A stretch of DNA of 64,000 nucleotides from Petunia secreta. Taxonomy: Eukaryota > Streptophyta > Magnoliopsida > Solanales > Solanaceae. The notes beneath the pieces were generated by a model, which worked only from the letters and a program-made list of their open reading frames with translations, ran no database searches and was not told the origin of the DNA. The stretch is from positions 175,001 to 239,000 of the forward strand of contig JARKIP010000463.1 in assembly GCA_029990175.1 (NCBI GenBank). The letters are read 5' to 3'. Made by a program: the position numbers and the translations under genes. Shown here piece by piece: positions 10,541 to 23,862 of this stretch (its first letter is position 1; each line of letters opens with the position of its first letter).

Positions 10541-13500
10541 CATCATCATCTGAACTTTTTGTGGGCAAAGATTGAAAATTGAATTAATGAATTACCAAAC
10601 TAAGTTATTAAGTTGGCAGCTGCATGATATATAGATTGTTTAGACTCAACTTATTCATAAATCACCTATATATAGGGTGCATTCTCTTTATAATTCAATT
10701 TATAAATTGGTTGCGTATTATAGTGGGTACAACAGTATATATTTGTTTGTTTGTGTGGCTATGAAGAAATTTTTGGATTCATTGTTAGGTGAATGAATTA
10801 ATGAATATACTTCAGCGTCCAATTAATACAAGTGAAATAGCAAGCATTTTTCACACCAAATGCTTCTAATGCATTTGTTCACGTCACTTGTGACCCTTTC
10901 GTTCTCTTCTTGTTCTTCTTTTGTTCGTTCTCTAAGTATTAATATTATGAAAGAAGTGGACTCAAATTTACCTTTGAAAATTTATGTTCTAAAATAAGTT
11001 AGTGGAACGTATGACTCACTGCAATATAAAAAAGAGTTTCACATAAGTTAGGTTGGTTATGTGAAAAAATAAATTTCTAATATTTGTATTTGCTATATAT
11101 TAGGATAACTTTCTGCGAATAGTATTTTTTTTTATTATTTTCATATATTTTCCAGAAGGAGGGAACAGAGAGAACCTACTAAATTGTATAATCTAACCTA
11201 GCATCTTGCATTATTTACATACTAGCCTAGTGACCAGAAAATCAGAGAGCATCTTACAGTTTTTCAAAGCCTCAAGATACATGTACTATTAGCACTTTAC
11301 ATACTAATGTACAGATAATTTAAAATTCATCCATTCAAGAGATTTTATCATTTTGTTCCAATTTCGGACGATTTATTCTTGATATTCAATTGTCAAAATT
11401 TTCTAAACAAGAAATTTTCATTGGATACTCGTGCCAATGTTTTGTCTAATGTAACTATGTCTAGGGCGGGAAAAGAATTCGAAATGCGGGATGAATGTCG
11501 TCGAAAATGTATATATTTTTTTTCCTATTTTTTATTTAACAAGGTTCATGTAACTTTCATTTAATTGTACTCCAACACAATATGAAGCTTAATGAATGTA
11601 TTCACGAAAAAATTAGAAATTATGTTATTACAATTACAAAGACGTGAAAGCTAACATATATAACATGTTAAATAATTAAGTATTTTTCGAATTATATTCT
11701 CATCGATCTCTAATACTTTCGACATATTAAAGATTTCATTAAAGAAGTACAACTTGTCTAGACTGAATTTTTCATGCAGTACTTTCTCTTAAATAGTTAG
11801 TGCATTTACTTTTAGGGAAATATTTGTCTTGTGGAAAATTGAAAATATCATCTTTTTTTTGCGTCGCCAATCTGGATATAAATAAGCAATTAATAAAATA
11901 TTATACTTAATTAATTTATTCATATGTGAAGAAAAGTGTAAAGTAGAGAAAAAAAGCACAAAACTTTATTTTTTTAGCCTTTGTACGCATGCTTTCATAT
12001 AAAATTTTGGAAGAGATTTCTTAAGTATCTGCCCTTAAATATATACTCTTTATTTCTTTAAATTTGTAGAAATTTCTGAAATATATATGTACTCTTCATT
12101 TCTTCATATTTGTCGAATTTCTTAAATATATATCCTTCATGCGTCTTCATGCGTCTGAACTTGCTTTTAAAGAAAAAGACTTATGAACTGTAGTAACACA
12201 TCTAGAGAAAGTTTTTCAAAATTTCATCTTCAGATATTTGGAAATATAACTTATAAATAAAAAACTAGACGTTTTGGTCATATAATAAAAAGAGAGGGAG
12301 GGAGAGAGAGAGACTTATCCTTTGTTTTCCTCAATAGTTTTCAAGAATCCGTAGTCTTTAACCTTCTGGTAATAACTTATTCGCACTGGGTGTTTACATG
12401 AATCAATTATTAAAAAATACGTGTCACTTTATTTAACTACAACTATTAGTATTTAACCATAGTTAACACCACGTATTTGCACGTATTTTGTATATGAAAT
12501 AAATAATAAGAGTAATATAAATACTTAATAATATTACTCCAGCTTGCTGCTATCAGCTATTCCTATTATTTCCATTCAAGTTAATTAATAGGCGCTACTT
12601 CTGATGCTCACCAACAGCATCCCAGTTAAAGGCCATTACTGACCACTACGAGCTTCTGCTGTAACTTAGCAATATTGACAATTTGACAGTAACAAGGAAT
12701 TATTCATCATTAATCTTTTGCAATATTTGTCCTCACGTTATAATGTTAATTGAGTTTCTGAAAAATATTAAGTAGACATTAGTTTTCGTGTTGCATCATT
12801 AAAAAAGAAACATCAACTTAAACATACCAACGTTGCAGTTTCAAAATTAGACTTTTAATTTTCAATGAAAGATAAATTAAAGAATCACAAAAGAATGTCG
12901 CCTAATGAAGAATGAAAAGGATAATAAGATGAACGGATCGGACGCTTACGGCAACCCTAACTCACATTAATATGATTTATGATTATTTTATGTAAACATC
13001 GAGTGCAAATAAATTTTTATCTTGAAATTACTGTTGCAACAATTTTTTGTCATTTTCTAATAATGTAAGATCCAATATTTGATTTAAAGGTAATTGCGCT
13101 CTTAAGATCTACGCCTCTTTTTTCCTTTTTAGTATGCTTGTAGGTCAATATAACTAGCCATCAACACTTGAGGTGCCTCTAAAATTGTTACAAGCAAATA
13201 GAGGATCGGGAAGGGAACTGTTACAACTAGGAGAGCAATTTTTTATTTTTATTGTTTTTTTTATTTTTTATGGTAAATGGTGAATGTGCCAAACATTGGT
13301 TTTGGAATCTGTTTGTTTTTCTAATGGTCTTATGATGCAATTAACCAAAAACTGCTAACGTATCACAAAATAGAAGGGTAAGGTACAGTTACCAGGAAAT
13401 ATCAACATTATTTCAATAAGAGTTTCTCAAATGTCAGTAACAAGAAAATGTGTAAAAGAGAATTAGATTCAAGATGATTGTTGTTCCTGTAAGAATCGTC

Positions 13501-13589
13501 AAAAGCTTGATAAATATATCCACGTCTTCTCGAGTTTCATGACTTATACTACCGCTTATCCTGAGTTTCCACGAATATAAGTTTGATTT
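10541..13589. other. Intergenic, GRP promoter side to FAAH-A 3' end
   Basis: About 3 kb of AT-rich sequence with only short chance reading frames. The part next to 10541 is the upstream region of the glycine-rich protein gene. A short GA-rich run lies at about 12293-12313. No gene or RNA gene was recognised. Confidence 0.5.
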
Positions 13590-16503
13590 CTAGTTCCCTT
13601 TCAAAATGTCATAAAATTGCAGTGGCTTCTTCTTGGGCTCAGCACAAGTTTCCTGAAAAAGAGCAAATATTATTCGTTGGTATTGGAAGTCATTTCTGCA
13701 CAGGAATCATGAACTATATCATGTTTTGAAGGAGCCTTTGTTGCTCTCATTCATCTCAGTTGAATGTTCAATTATGAATTACCTCAATGACAGCAGCCAA
13801 GCGCAAAATGGAAGCTTCACACCAGGGTCGACCAATGAGTTGTATACCTATGGGAAGCCCTTGTTTGTCGTAACCAACCTGTGCATGCAACTCGCTGGTA
13901 TGAGATAGTGATAATAACTGATTATCATCAATGTTGTAATGGGTGAAATAGGCACCTCACTCTGAACGTGATGAAAAAATCCTGTACCATGGATAAGTTG
14001 AAGGAAGGTCTTGGCTAAAATATGCTCCCAAGGGGACCTTTTTCAACAAGTGGCAGGGATTAAAGCCAATTTCGAACCCTTTTTACTTTTATTTTTTGCT
14101 TTCATGCTAATTACTCCCTCCGTTCCAAAATGGTTGTCATAGTTCAGATTTCGAGAGTCAAACGAGTTCATTTTGACCGTGAATTTAAAAATATATTCTT
14201 TAAGTTTTTTGTAACGATGCTTATATATTTAGAAACTACATAAAAAGTACTATAAGTCACAATAATTAATAATTCAAAATATTTAAAAGACATATGAAAA
14301 TATTACGGTCAAAGTTAAACTCGTTTGACTCTCGAAATCCGAACTATGACAATTATTTTGAAACAGAGGGAGTACTATTTTAGTGTGTATATGAGTTTTG
14401 GATAAATCTAGAGAACCCTTGAGATATTAGGCCAAGGATATTTTTGAAAGACAATTTAATTTAATGCAAACCCATCTTAATGCAGATCCATGAAATATAA
14501 TCTTGCCTATACTTCCCTCAGTAATGGTTCAAGATCCCCTGGATGATGATCAGACAACTAACTAGCCTTAGCGAGGATAGAGGAGAAAGGTGCTACAACT
14601 TACAGGGACAGAAATTGCAGGAAGTCCCAGAAGGTTTGCTGATATAATAAACCTCATAAGATTTCCTGAAAAAAAGGATACATGAATACAAATCCAACCT
14701 GAAACTGCAATACAGTATGCTGTCCAAGAAAATAGTACATAAACAGCAGGAGAGTTCAAGTGACTCCATAATAATATCTGGAAACACATTGAGTTAAGTA
14801 AAAAAACCTGAAACTTGCAGATCAGTCTCCCCATATTTAAGAGCACTAGGTGGAATTCTGGGTGCTGTCATGCTGAAAAATAAGGAAGTATCAGAGATGG
14901 TTTTAGGATTATTACTGCATTCATTGCAACAAAGAAAGAACTGCTTATGCAGACAATCTCAGGATGTCATACATCTATATTTGACATGAATCAGTGAATG
15001 AATCTCCAAGCCTACACAATCTTGACTTGCCATTAAATGGTTTAGGTTTCAACATGAACAAGTCAGTCATGTGACCACTTCATTGCTAGAATATTATCAC
15101 AGGCATAGAAGTCCCACCAACTAAGAGAAAGGGAAAAAGAGGAGCATGAAAAAATGAACAGGGAAATAGTTCAGAAAAAATTAGAGATGGGTGCAAATGT
15201 GTGCACATGAAAAGATGAGTACATTCATTTGCTGTAATATTATTGGCTTTGGTGAAGTACATGAAAGACAACACCGCACATTTCAGAGTTCTTCCTTAAC
15301 GTACCCAGTAGTAGGTGTCACAATGATATCCACCTTCTTAAAAATCTCCATATGGAAATACATTATCCTCCGCCTGCGACAATCCAGACAAGAGTTATGA
15401 CTTAATAATTACTACTATATTTTGTAGTTCTGAACATCTGGAAGAACTGCATAATTGAAAGGATTAGCATTGCAGAGTATATGCACAAGCCAAGCATAAA
15501 AACATACTTAACTACTCAATAATTTCTCCTTTTCATCCTCCCACCATGCTTACGGTATGAAGCAATTACTTCAGGATATTAAATACTCCAACCATATGCT
15601 GTATCAAGTCATATGCCTCATTCAGAATGTATCTGATTTCTTTGAACACCATTGTTGGTTAGCTTTCCAAATTTACCAACTTAAAAGTATTGCCAACTAA
15701 TAAAGTGTAAAAGCCTAAGGTAAGGCTGTAAGCTACAAGTATCTGATGTTTTCAACAATTTCAGATGCCACCATATATCTAAACCATGAATCAGTTCTCA
15801 GTTCTATTCTGAAAGAAATGCATGACTAAGTTTATATTAATTTACTTTTGCTTTTGGTAGCTTAAGAAACAAACTCTCACCTTAGTCGCTGAGCGGCAAC
15901 ATAATCTGCTGCTGTAAATGATCGAAAAAGTGCCAGATTTGTGCGAGTATCATATGTCAATTTTGCTCCTTTCCTGGAGACACAAGGAAGAAGATGGATA
16001 ACCAAGATGGTATCAAGAAACAGTTTTCCCAATAAGATATCGAGATCTAATAAGAAAACAGGAGATGTTATGAAATATCCATAGTTAGAGAGCGTACCCT
16101 TCTTCACAGTCTGAATTCATCCCACATAATGTTTCAGACCCAATAGAAACAATATGAGCTGTGCGCATCTCATGCAACTCAGGTATTACAATCTCTACCG
16201 TCTTCAAACGCGAGATAAAGAAAAAGATTAGACATACTTTACAAATATGTAGAATGATAGTCAATTGCAATATTAACGCTAATGTTTCCTGCAATCTTAA
16301 ACCATAAGCTATAAAATATACCTACCAAAGTACAAGATAAAAGTTGAAGAATGCAATAATAGAAATAGACTTGCCTTGCACCCATGCTTTTCTGATAGTC
16401 GACTAAGTACATTCTCACATTTCTCAGATACATCAATTGAGAAGACATCATTAAACCACTGCAAGTGGAGGTTTGCTATCAGATTACCAACGAAATAAAA
16501 CCC

Positions 16504-16535
<32 letters not shown>

Positions 16536-19500
16536 AAAAAAAAAAGAATCAGCAAACAAAAGTGTAGTCACCTCTGTATATTTTCCAAGGCGCAGTGATT
16601 CCAGAGATTGTGAGCTCTCTTGTGAAGAGAAATTCGGTACGCAAGGGAGGGACTGAAGAAATAGAGAAAGATGATTAAATTGCAGAAACAGGACTTCTGA
16701 TCCACAATGATGTCTAAAATCAATAAGATGAAGATCATGTCTTAATGAATCTAGAGTCTGCTGGTAAGATACAAAGTATAAACTAAGAAGTCAGCCCCTA
16801 GATGTTCTAAATATGTACATGACAATTAGGCAATCCTCCTTACTAGGAAGGTACTTTAAATAAAAAGTAATACCTTGAAGAAAATGGAAGAAAGCAGATC
16901 AGTCAAGTAAAATACAGAGTTCAAGAATAGAGCAGATAAATAAGCCTTTTCAGGTGATTACCGGTCGCAAAGAGATTCTATCAGCAGGAGAAGATCCCAA
17001 AATTGTTGCATACCTGATAAAGTAATGGATAAGATCAAATCATACTGCAATTTCTTAGAAACTTCAGTCCTAAAATTATTTAAAACAAAAGTGAGATCAA
17101 CAAAGCTAAAAGCAAGAACTTGTTCAGTGGAAAACGTAAATTACATTAACAAGTCCAGAAAGACTCATCTTGACCTAGTTGATAGTCCCCCGACATACTT
17201 GACAAAAGAACAACACTAAGCTAAGATACATAAATCCACCTTCTTCTTTGAATCAATAGGAAAGAAGTTAGTAATTCCTATCTTCTTGTGATATTTTCAG
17301 CTCTTCTTTTAGGGATTACACTTAAAGGAGTCCTTTACATCCTAATTGTAGAAAAAAAGCTCACTGACAAGTGAGGATGCTCCAGTGGCAGGAGCACCAA
17401 CCATGACATTGCCATTGGAGTTCAGTCATCAAGGGAATGAAGTGGAAAAGGCCCACTGTTGACTTCTGAGCATGGGGGATCTTGGGGGAGAGGGCACCTT
17501 ATCAAACCATATAACTGTTCTTTTTTTGTCTGTTTCCTCTGTATATGTATGTGTGGTGCATAAATCAAAGATGCTTAATTGCTTATGATGAAAATTAGGT
17601 AATTTGTTGGCAGTAGCTTTAGCTGGAGAGACTCTCAGAGCTAGTTGTGTAGCATTACCCAAACGTTACTTTGAACTTTCAATTCTTCAGTTGAATGGGG
17701 TAAGTAGCCAGCCCACTGACATGATTATACCAAAACTTGCCAAAACCTAACCTTCAAGTTACAGCGAGATTTTCTCCTAATTTATCAAACTGGAATCCCT
17801 TGGAATTCTTTTTCCATGTCTCATCTTTTTCATTCACATTCATGCCCTTCATGATGATTTGAGAAATCTGGTGAACTTCACAGAATGTTGTGAATGCCCA
17901 CAATGACAAATATGGCTCCACCTATAGAATCATATCGTAGACAGATGTTGGGTTTATCCAAATCCATTTATATGGTCAAAGCCATTCTTACAGGCAGGTA
18001 AACACTAATAGCACAAATGTTTATCAAAGAAGATTTCAACTATGTTACACTTAAGCTGGGAGCAAAAAGTTTATTGTCACTTTATAATAGCAGCTCATAT
18101 CAGGTCAAACTAACTGAACCTGCTGGCTGTGCAATCTGTTTGGGGTTCGCCTGAATTGTCTTGACATTCTGATAATCACGAAGTACTTGAAGACAGATTT
18201 AACAGCTATTGGGATTAGGCAAAAAACACAATGTCCACGCCTTAGTGCTTTGTTGTTCAGTGTGTCTTAATTAGTAAGTGACTTTCTGCATTTGATGGAT
18301 TACTGGTCCTTGGACAAGATTAACTGTTAGTGTAAGATTGATATTCAAATGAGGTAAGCAGATTTAACAATCCGTACTGTACTTATAATTCTTTTATGTG
18401 GTCTAACAAGCTTTGATTCCGCATCAAACTTTATGCATAACTCTGCTTATCATTTCCTTTCCTCAATAATAAGATTTTTAGTTTGTCCTTTACCATCACA
18501 CTTAGAAGATGGAGCTATTCATTTATTGGCTAGTCCAAATGATATACAGATAAAGGCCATTTAAGATTAAGCATATTTCGACATTACATGACAACTTACA
18601 CAAGTATGGCGTCCTCTACTGTTGCAGTGATTGGTCCAATAATTTCCACCGTTCCAGCACCGCATAGTGACCTGGATAAATAAAAGTGAGACTGAAGTCA
18701 ATCTGCCCCATCCTGCAAGACAGTGTTCTCTCTTTTACATGAAAAATAACTATTGGGAACAGCATAAAGACAAAAAGGAATGTCTTGCACCCAAAACTGA
18801 TTAACACTGCCGGAAGATCTGTTAGGGGGAATGCAGATCATAAGGCACATGCACGACAGTAGGATGAGCTTACCCTTCCATATCAGTTCGACCATATGTT
18901 GACTTCAGTCCCACAACACCACAAAGGGAAGAAGGTATTCGAATTGAACCTGTTAAATTAAGCATCAATAACATACTGGTTTTATGACAATTGAATAAGT
19001 GGGTTCTTGCATGTGACATCGTATAGGTATACAACCTCCTCCATCCGTCCCCAAAGCAGCGGAACACAATCCCGAAGCCACAATAGCTGCCGGACCTGAC
19101 GAAGACCCTCCTGTATACCTATCTGGATTATGTGGGTTTCTTGTAGTCCTGCCACAGAGATATTTATAACTTACGATGTTATAGGGTAGAGAAGGAAATG
19201 CATGTTCAGAACAATAAATGTATCACTCTAGAGTTTCCACCTTGGTATATGAACAGTTTAAGAAGATATTGTTAATGGTCACTGCCTAGGAAGTCTCTGA
19301 ATGTTAGTGGTACACTTGAAACATAAAAGAAAATGTGTGCAGACTGGCTTAGAAAGGGTTAAAAGTAATTTAACATTACATGTACACAAAGTCTTTCTAC
19401 GAAAGGATATGTATAATGAACAATAAGAACAACTTCACTTTGTCATTTGTAGCTTCTAGGCAACACATACCCATAGTTTGCGTTATTTCCAGTAGTGCCC

Positions 19501-21631
19501 ATGCCCACCTCATGCATGTTTGCCTTTCCAACCAAAATTGCACCACAACTTCGTAATCTTGACACACAAACAGCATCGTGCTTTACCTCACGGACCTCAT
19601 GCATCCATGTAGTTGCTCCTGTTTGCATCAAATATATAAGTAAATCTAGCCATAGGGATTGGTCGGAAGATGAAAACTTGAATACATACCCTTCGAAGGG
19701 TGAGGATAGCAATCAATGTCATCCTTGATTGCCATGAAAATACCATCCAAGATTGACAGTGGATTCCCTGCATATTTGTCGGCCGGAAAAAGTATTATTC
19801 TGACTGAGTACAGATTCCAAGTGTGATAAATTATGGAGTATTAAATTCCAAGTATGATAAATTATTTCACTTTCAGTTCGACGAAGTATACAGAACTAGA
19901 AACACACAAATATCAGACTACCTTGTTCAAATCTTTCTGTAGAAGCAGCAGCTTGCTTTCTTACTTCTTCAGGGTCAAAAGAAATTAGCAGTGGTGCTGG
20001 GGGCTTCTTATTGTTGAACTCCTCAATGACTGAGATGAAGCGCTCTGCAACCTGTAACACAATGAATTAATTCTCCAATCCTAAAGACTAGACGGCAGAA
20101 ACAAAAACCAAGCAACCATATAAGTGCCTTGCCATAGATGGAGTTGTAAATTTAGATCTGTATGCATATGCATAATCACGAATCTTCCAATAGCGGAATG
20201 ATGCAGTTGAATCACCGCTCCAATTGCTAGATGGATCGTATTCTGGAAGACACTTCAAGGCTAGTTCAACCCGTTCTTCAGGCTTTCCGTCTTCTTCCAA
20301 GCTGACAACAGCAAGTTCTGGCTCTAAAGTCAGGAAATACAAACTGAATTAGTGCCGAGTATACAACAGTTTTGCATCATGGCAAGGTCACCATTGACTT
20401 ATACGGCTGGTTCCACATTTTCATCTTATTAAGTGTGTGTTTGTGCGTGCATGTTCATCAATCGTAACAAGTTCCATTGTCATCAATATGAATATGGAAG
20501 ATCTCACTATTTTTTACTGCATAACTGCAATACAGCCCCAACTCCCATGAATAAAAATAAAGAAATGCAAAGGTTCAACAAGTATATTGTTTTATTTTAT
20601 AAAAGTAGTGTCCCGACCAACTTGCATGTACCCACTAATCCATCATATACTTGCAACATCCCAAAAGTATAGTTACTGACAAACTCTCCCTACCATGACC
20701 TATTGGCTCCTTGGCTGGAATGGAACTTGGGTTGTAACTCCAGATCTTTGGTCACCCACCCACCCCTCCCCCCCCCCCCCCCCGGATGTTTAAATAAGAA
20801 GGACATTGAAACAACAGGAAAAGGAAAAAAATAACTACACTGATCACAAGTCCACCAATACCAAGGTAGGATAAAAGAAGCGCCTTTCAATTCCATTTCT
20901 AACAGAAATATCCAAATTCAGAGAGACAAATTTGATATCTTAGTACAAGAATAAACCTTGAGGAGGAAATTCAGGTTTAAACATAGGAGCCTCCGGTATG
21001 ACGGTGTACTTCAACTTCTGTCAATCATTAATATGTCTGCTTCAGAATTTTATTGCTATTTCATAAATACTCACAACAGGGAGTAATTAAATTGCATATA
21101 CAAACACAATATTACGAATCAAAGCTAACCTCATCGACTTTGTTTTCATTCTTGAGGTGATTCATAATCAAAGATCCAATTCCCGGTGCTTCAATCAGCT
21201 TCACAAACAGCTTGAACCAGAAACCAGTCAAATGTGGAGCTGCCAAAAGAAATTACACATTTCAATTAAAACAACACAAAACATTATCAAATATTGTACT
21301 ACCTCTGTTTCAGTTTATGTGAACCTTTTCGCTGTTCACCGGTCAATTTGACTAATCTTTGAAGTTAAACTAGAATTAAAATTAAAATATTCAAAAATTA
21401 TACTAAAAATACAATCAAATTGCCAATGTTCATGATCACTTTAAAATATACTATAAAAAGAAAAGCTCAATGCACGAAACATCCCGCGATCACTTTACAG
21501 TTGCTCCCGTCATCACTTGAAAATATATAAATTATGGAAATAAAATAGAAACCTTGAATATTTTCGGGAATGTACTTGACAGCCGTGAAATCAACTTCAT
21601 TCGCCGGTAACATCACTAGCTTCTTCCCCAT
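13590..21631 (-). CDS. FAAH: Fatty acid amide hydrolase, tandem copy A (608 aa, 20 exons)
   Basis: Amidase-signature serine hydrolase expected to cleave N-acylethanolamines to free fatty acid and ethanolamine at endomembranes. Exons, 5' to 3': 21553-21631, 21130-21239, 20957-21017, 20133-20323, 19922-20051, 19690-19767, 19471-19618, 19036-19148, 18874-18949, 18600-18671, 16962-17013, 16572-16652, 16375-16458, 16098-16201, 15881-15973, 15305-15373, 14808-14872, 14604-14665, 13783-13878, 13590-13652. Together they make 1827 nt in one open frame. It starts MGKKLVMLPANEVDF, and the catalytic Lys-Ser-Ser fall at K205 (AIKDDIDC), S281 (TGGSSSGP) and S305 (GGGSIRIPS), the numbers known for Arabidopsis FAAH (607 aa). 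GGSSSGP has Pro where the relatives have Ser. Introns 4 and 13 need GC donors. A recent Pack-MULE ends 317 bp upstream of the ATG, a Stowaway MITE lies in intron 18, and poly-C tracts lie in introns 3 and 12. No disabling change was seen. Confidence 0.92.
14114..14372. mobile_element. Stowaway-type MITE in FAAH-A intron 18
   Basis: 259 bp bounded by CTCCCTCCGTTCC and its inverted counterpart ending GAGGGAG, flanked by TA on both sides. The whole element folds back: the first 55 bases (containing GAGAGTCAAACGAGTT) are closely mirrored at the end (AACTCGTTTGACTCTC). A sister copy lies at 56956-57216. Confidence 0.85.
16373..16374 (-). other. GC splice donor, FAAH-A intron 13
   Basis: Coding strand reads AAG|GCAAGT at the end of exon 13. 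Phase and similarity require this junction. At the same position copies B and C read AAA|GTAAGT. Confidence 0.8.
16501..16545. repeat. Poly-C/poly-A tract in FAAH-A intron 12
   Basis: A run of more than 20 C followed directly by about 20 A on the plus strand. It is a length-unstable homopolymer with no coding role. Confidence 0.9.
20131..20132 (-). other. GC splice donor, FAAH-A intron 4
   Basis: Coding strand reads ATG|GCAAGG after TTPSM, with the next exon starting VAERF in phase 0. Copies B and C also use GC here. Confidence 0.8.
20763..20783. repeat. Poly-C tract in FAAH-A intron 3
   Basis: Homopolymer run of about 18 C on the plus strand, within CACCCCTCC context. No function is inferred. 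Confidence 0.9.
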
Positions 21632-21948
21632 ATCTCACTTAAAATAATTCAATCTATACAAAAATCACCACATAATTATGATCACTTGAAAATATATAAA
21701 AGAGAATTATCAAAAGTTTAAAATTTCCAATACCTCCGGTCCTGTTGGTTAATGATAACGTTAAATTATCAAGGCTGTAGATTGTAGAATTAGTATTAAT
21801 TTTTGGTGAGAACAGTTGAGCAGATAGGCGTATGATAGTAGGCTATCTGTTAATTTTAAAAGTCTAGGGGACTACAGTTTAATAATCAATGACAATGATG
21901 GACGATCATTTCTATGATATTGATATTAGTTTGACTATATTGTAAATA
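21632..21948 (-). promoter_or_regulatory. Short 5' region of FAAH-A before the MULE
   Basis: 317 bp lie between the ATG and the transposon edge. The coding strand holds CCGGAG|GTATTG near 21735 and a TTTTTGTATAG tract near 21660, which could be a 5' UTR intron. This is unproven. Upstream regulatory sequence must come from the transposon or beyond it. Confidence 0.4.
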
Positions 21949-23670
21949 GGGAAAAAGGCCAAATTTGCCCCTGTGGTTTGCGAAATTGGACACAGATACC
22001 CTCCGTTTAAACTTGAGTCTATGTGTGCCCTCGCCGTTTATGCTTTGACTCAATATTACCCTCCAATGGCCAATATTGGCCAATATTGCCCTTCATCACA
22101 GACGGAAGAAGGATTATGCTTAATTAAGCTCAATTAAGTGTAATTAAGGGCATTTATGTCCCTTACGTATAGCACAGGGGCATATTTGAACCTCTTTCAC
22201 CGGTGTTAAACTGATACACATATGAAACTGCAACAATCCAATAAAGTGTCAATTTGACTATTAATCGATAGCACATATCCAAGTATCTCTTTCGCAACAA
22301 TGATTTCCTCTAAATACATTACAAATTTTAGATACCCTTGATGTGACATATTTAAGATTTGAAGCATGCGCTTATCTTCGACATGCCTTTTTTCCTCTTA
22401 AACTGCTTCTAACTCCAATTTATTTCCCTAGTACTAGGACTCCTCAAAATGTACACATACAAACTAGAAAATCAACCACAGATTTGACACTGAAAAACTT
22501 CACATGACTTTTCAAAAACTAACCACCCTATGTAAATTACAATCAAAATTAAGAGAAATAAAGCAAACCACTTAACAAATAGTCGGTAGATATAGAATAT
22601 ATGTATGATCCGTGTATAATATGTTTATAGATGTGCACAATCAGCGTATAATCTATATATATCAGTAAGGGCTGTAAATAGTAACTCTGGCTGCTATATG
22701 TGTATAGTAATCAGGTACAATGAGTGAAGAGCTCAAACAAGATGTATACAATAGTACAGATTCACAATATAAGTAGGAAAGCAAAAGTATTTCACCTTTA
22801 TATGCTACTTTCATCAAACAAGAACTAAAAATGCAAATGATTTAATTACTCAGTTGCTAACAGGAAGAACCTTCGTGACAATCTCATCACTAAGAGCAAC
22901 AATCTGAGAATTTCCTTTTGTTTGTCCAAGCTAGCCAAAGCTTCTTGCAACTCGGCTTCCATTTTCTTCCTTCCTTTAGCAATCTTTTGCTCCACTTCAA
23001 GTTGAGTTTCCTTCTTCATTTTATTCAATGCAGTGGAATCTCAGCTCTCGCAGCTTTCATTATAGCAGCAGCTTGATCTACCAATTGTTTCACTTCACTT
23101 GAAATGTATTTTACACTGTTGAGTTTCTCTTAATCGCACCATCTCTTTTATCCATGAATTTACCTAAATCGAAGTTAGGTTCAGCTAATATGAATCCTCA
23201 TAGACCATGTTACTCAATTTAAGCTCAATTCATGTTATCATGATACTGCATGTGAAATCTTGCTCACATTGCCGGTCCCAAGCCTGGGTAAAAGAGAAGG
23301 GTCGTGATAGGCCAGCAAGCCAGCGTAAAATGTTGCCAATCATGATACCTAACAAAACAAACGACAATCTTAGCTAACTCGATTGTTGCAGTTTCATATG
23401 TGTATCAGTTTTACACCGGTGAAAGAGGTTCAAATATGCCCCTGTGCTATACGTAAGGGACATAAATGCCCTTAATTACACTTAATTGAGCTTAATTAAG
23501 CATAATCATTCTTCCGTCTGTGATGAAGGGCAATATTGGCCAATATTGGCCACTAGAGGGTAATATTGAGCCAAAGCATAAACGGCGAGGGCACACATAG
23601 ACTCAAGTTTAAACGGAGGGTATCCGTGTCCAATTTCGCAAACCACAAGGGCAAATTTGGCCTTTTTCCC
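21949..23670. mobile_element. Pack-MULE (Mutator-like element), 1722 bp
   Basis: Terminal inverted repeats at 21949-22238 and 23381-23670, 290 bp each, begin GGGAAAAAGGCCAAATTTGC and are about 97% identical by eye. They are flanked by a perfect 9-bp target duplication, TTGTAAATA, at 21940-21948 and 23671-23679. Long inverted ends plus a 9-bp duplication define a Mutator-like element. No transposase frame is present, so it is non-autonomous. The interior carries a gene fragment (22850-23165). High similarity between the ends suggests a recent insertion. Confidence 0.9.
22850..23165 (-). pseudogene. Captured fragment of chloroplast ATP synthase subunit b' gene
   Basis: The minus strand reads, across several frame breaks: LGKFMDKRDGAIKR, VKQLVDQAAAIMKAARAEI, then NKMKKETQLEVEQKI, GRKKMEAELQEALASLDKQK, and after a further shift SQIVALSDEIVTKVLPV and a stop at 22850-22852. 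This is the membrane-stalk C-terminal part of the nuclear-encoded CF0 subunit b' (ATPG/AtpF' family), which normally links F1 and F0 in the thylakoid ATP synthase. Small deletions after KAARAEI and after LDKQKE break the frame, and the transit peptide and membrane segment are missing. It lies wholly inside the MULE and is not functional as an ATP synthase subunit. Confidence 0.78.
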
Positions 23671-23697
23671 TTGTAAATATGACATCATGCAACTAAT

Positions 23698-23862
23698 CAG
23701 GGGCGGATGCAGAGTGTAAGAGGTGGAACTCAGTAGGTTTCGCACCGACAATATATTTATATTAAAAAAATCACCAAATATATACAAAAATGAAGTCGAC
23801 AACCCTGTGGCTAAGAGATTATTAGAACTCATAACCTTCAAATCCTAGATCCGCTTCTGTAT
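23698..23862. mobile_element. Short MITE-like repeat (GGGGCGGATGCAG type)
   Basis: Begins CAGGGGCGGATGCAGAG and ends AGATCCGCTTCTGT, with a body of ATATTTATATTAAAAAAATC. Similar bodies recur near 57730-57840 and 58410-58520, as expected for a dispersed repeat. Edges are approximate. Confidence 0.45.

Noticed and set aside
22846..23028. 60-codon coiled-coil frame as a functional small gene
   Set aside because: It is the middle of a frame-broken ATP synthase b' copy inside a transposon.
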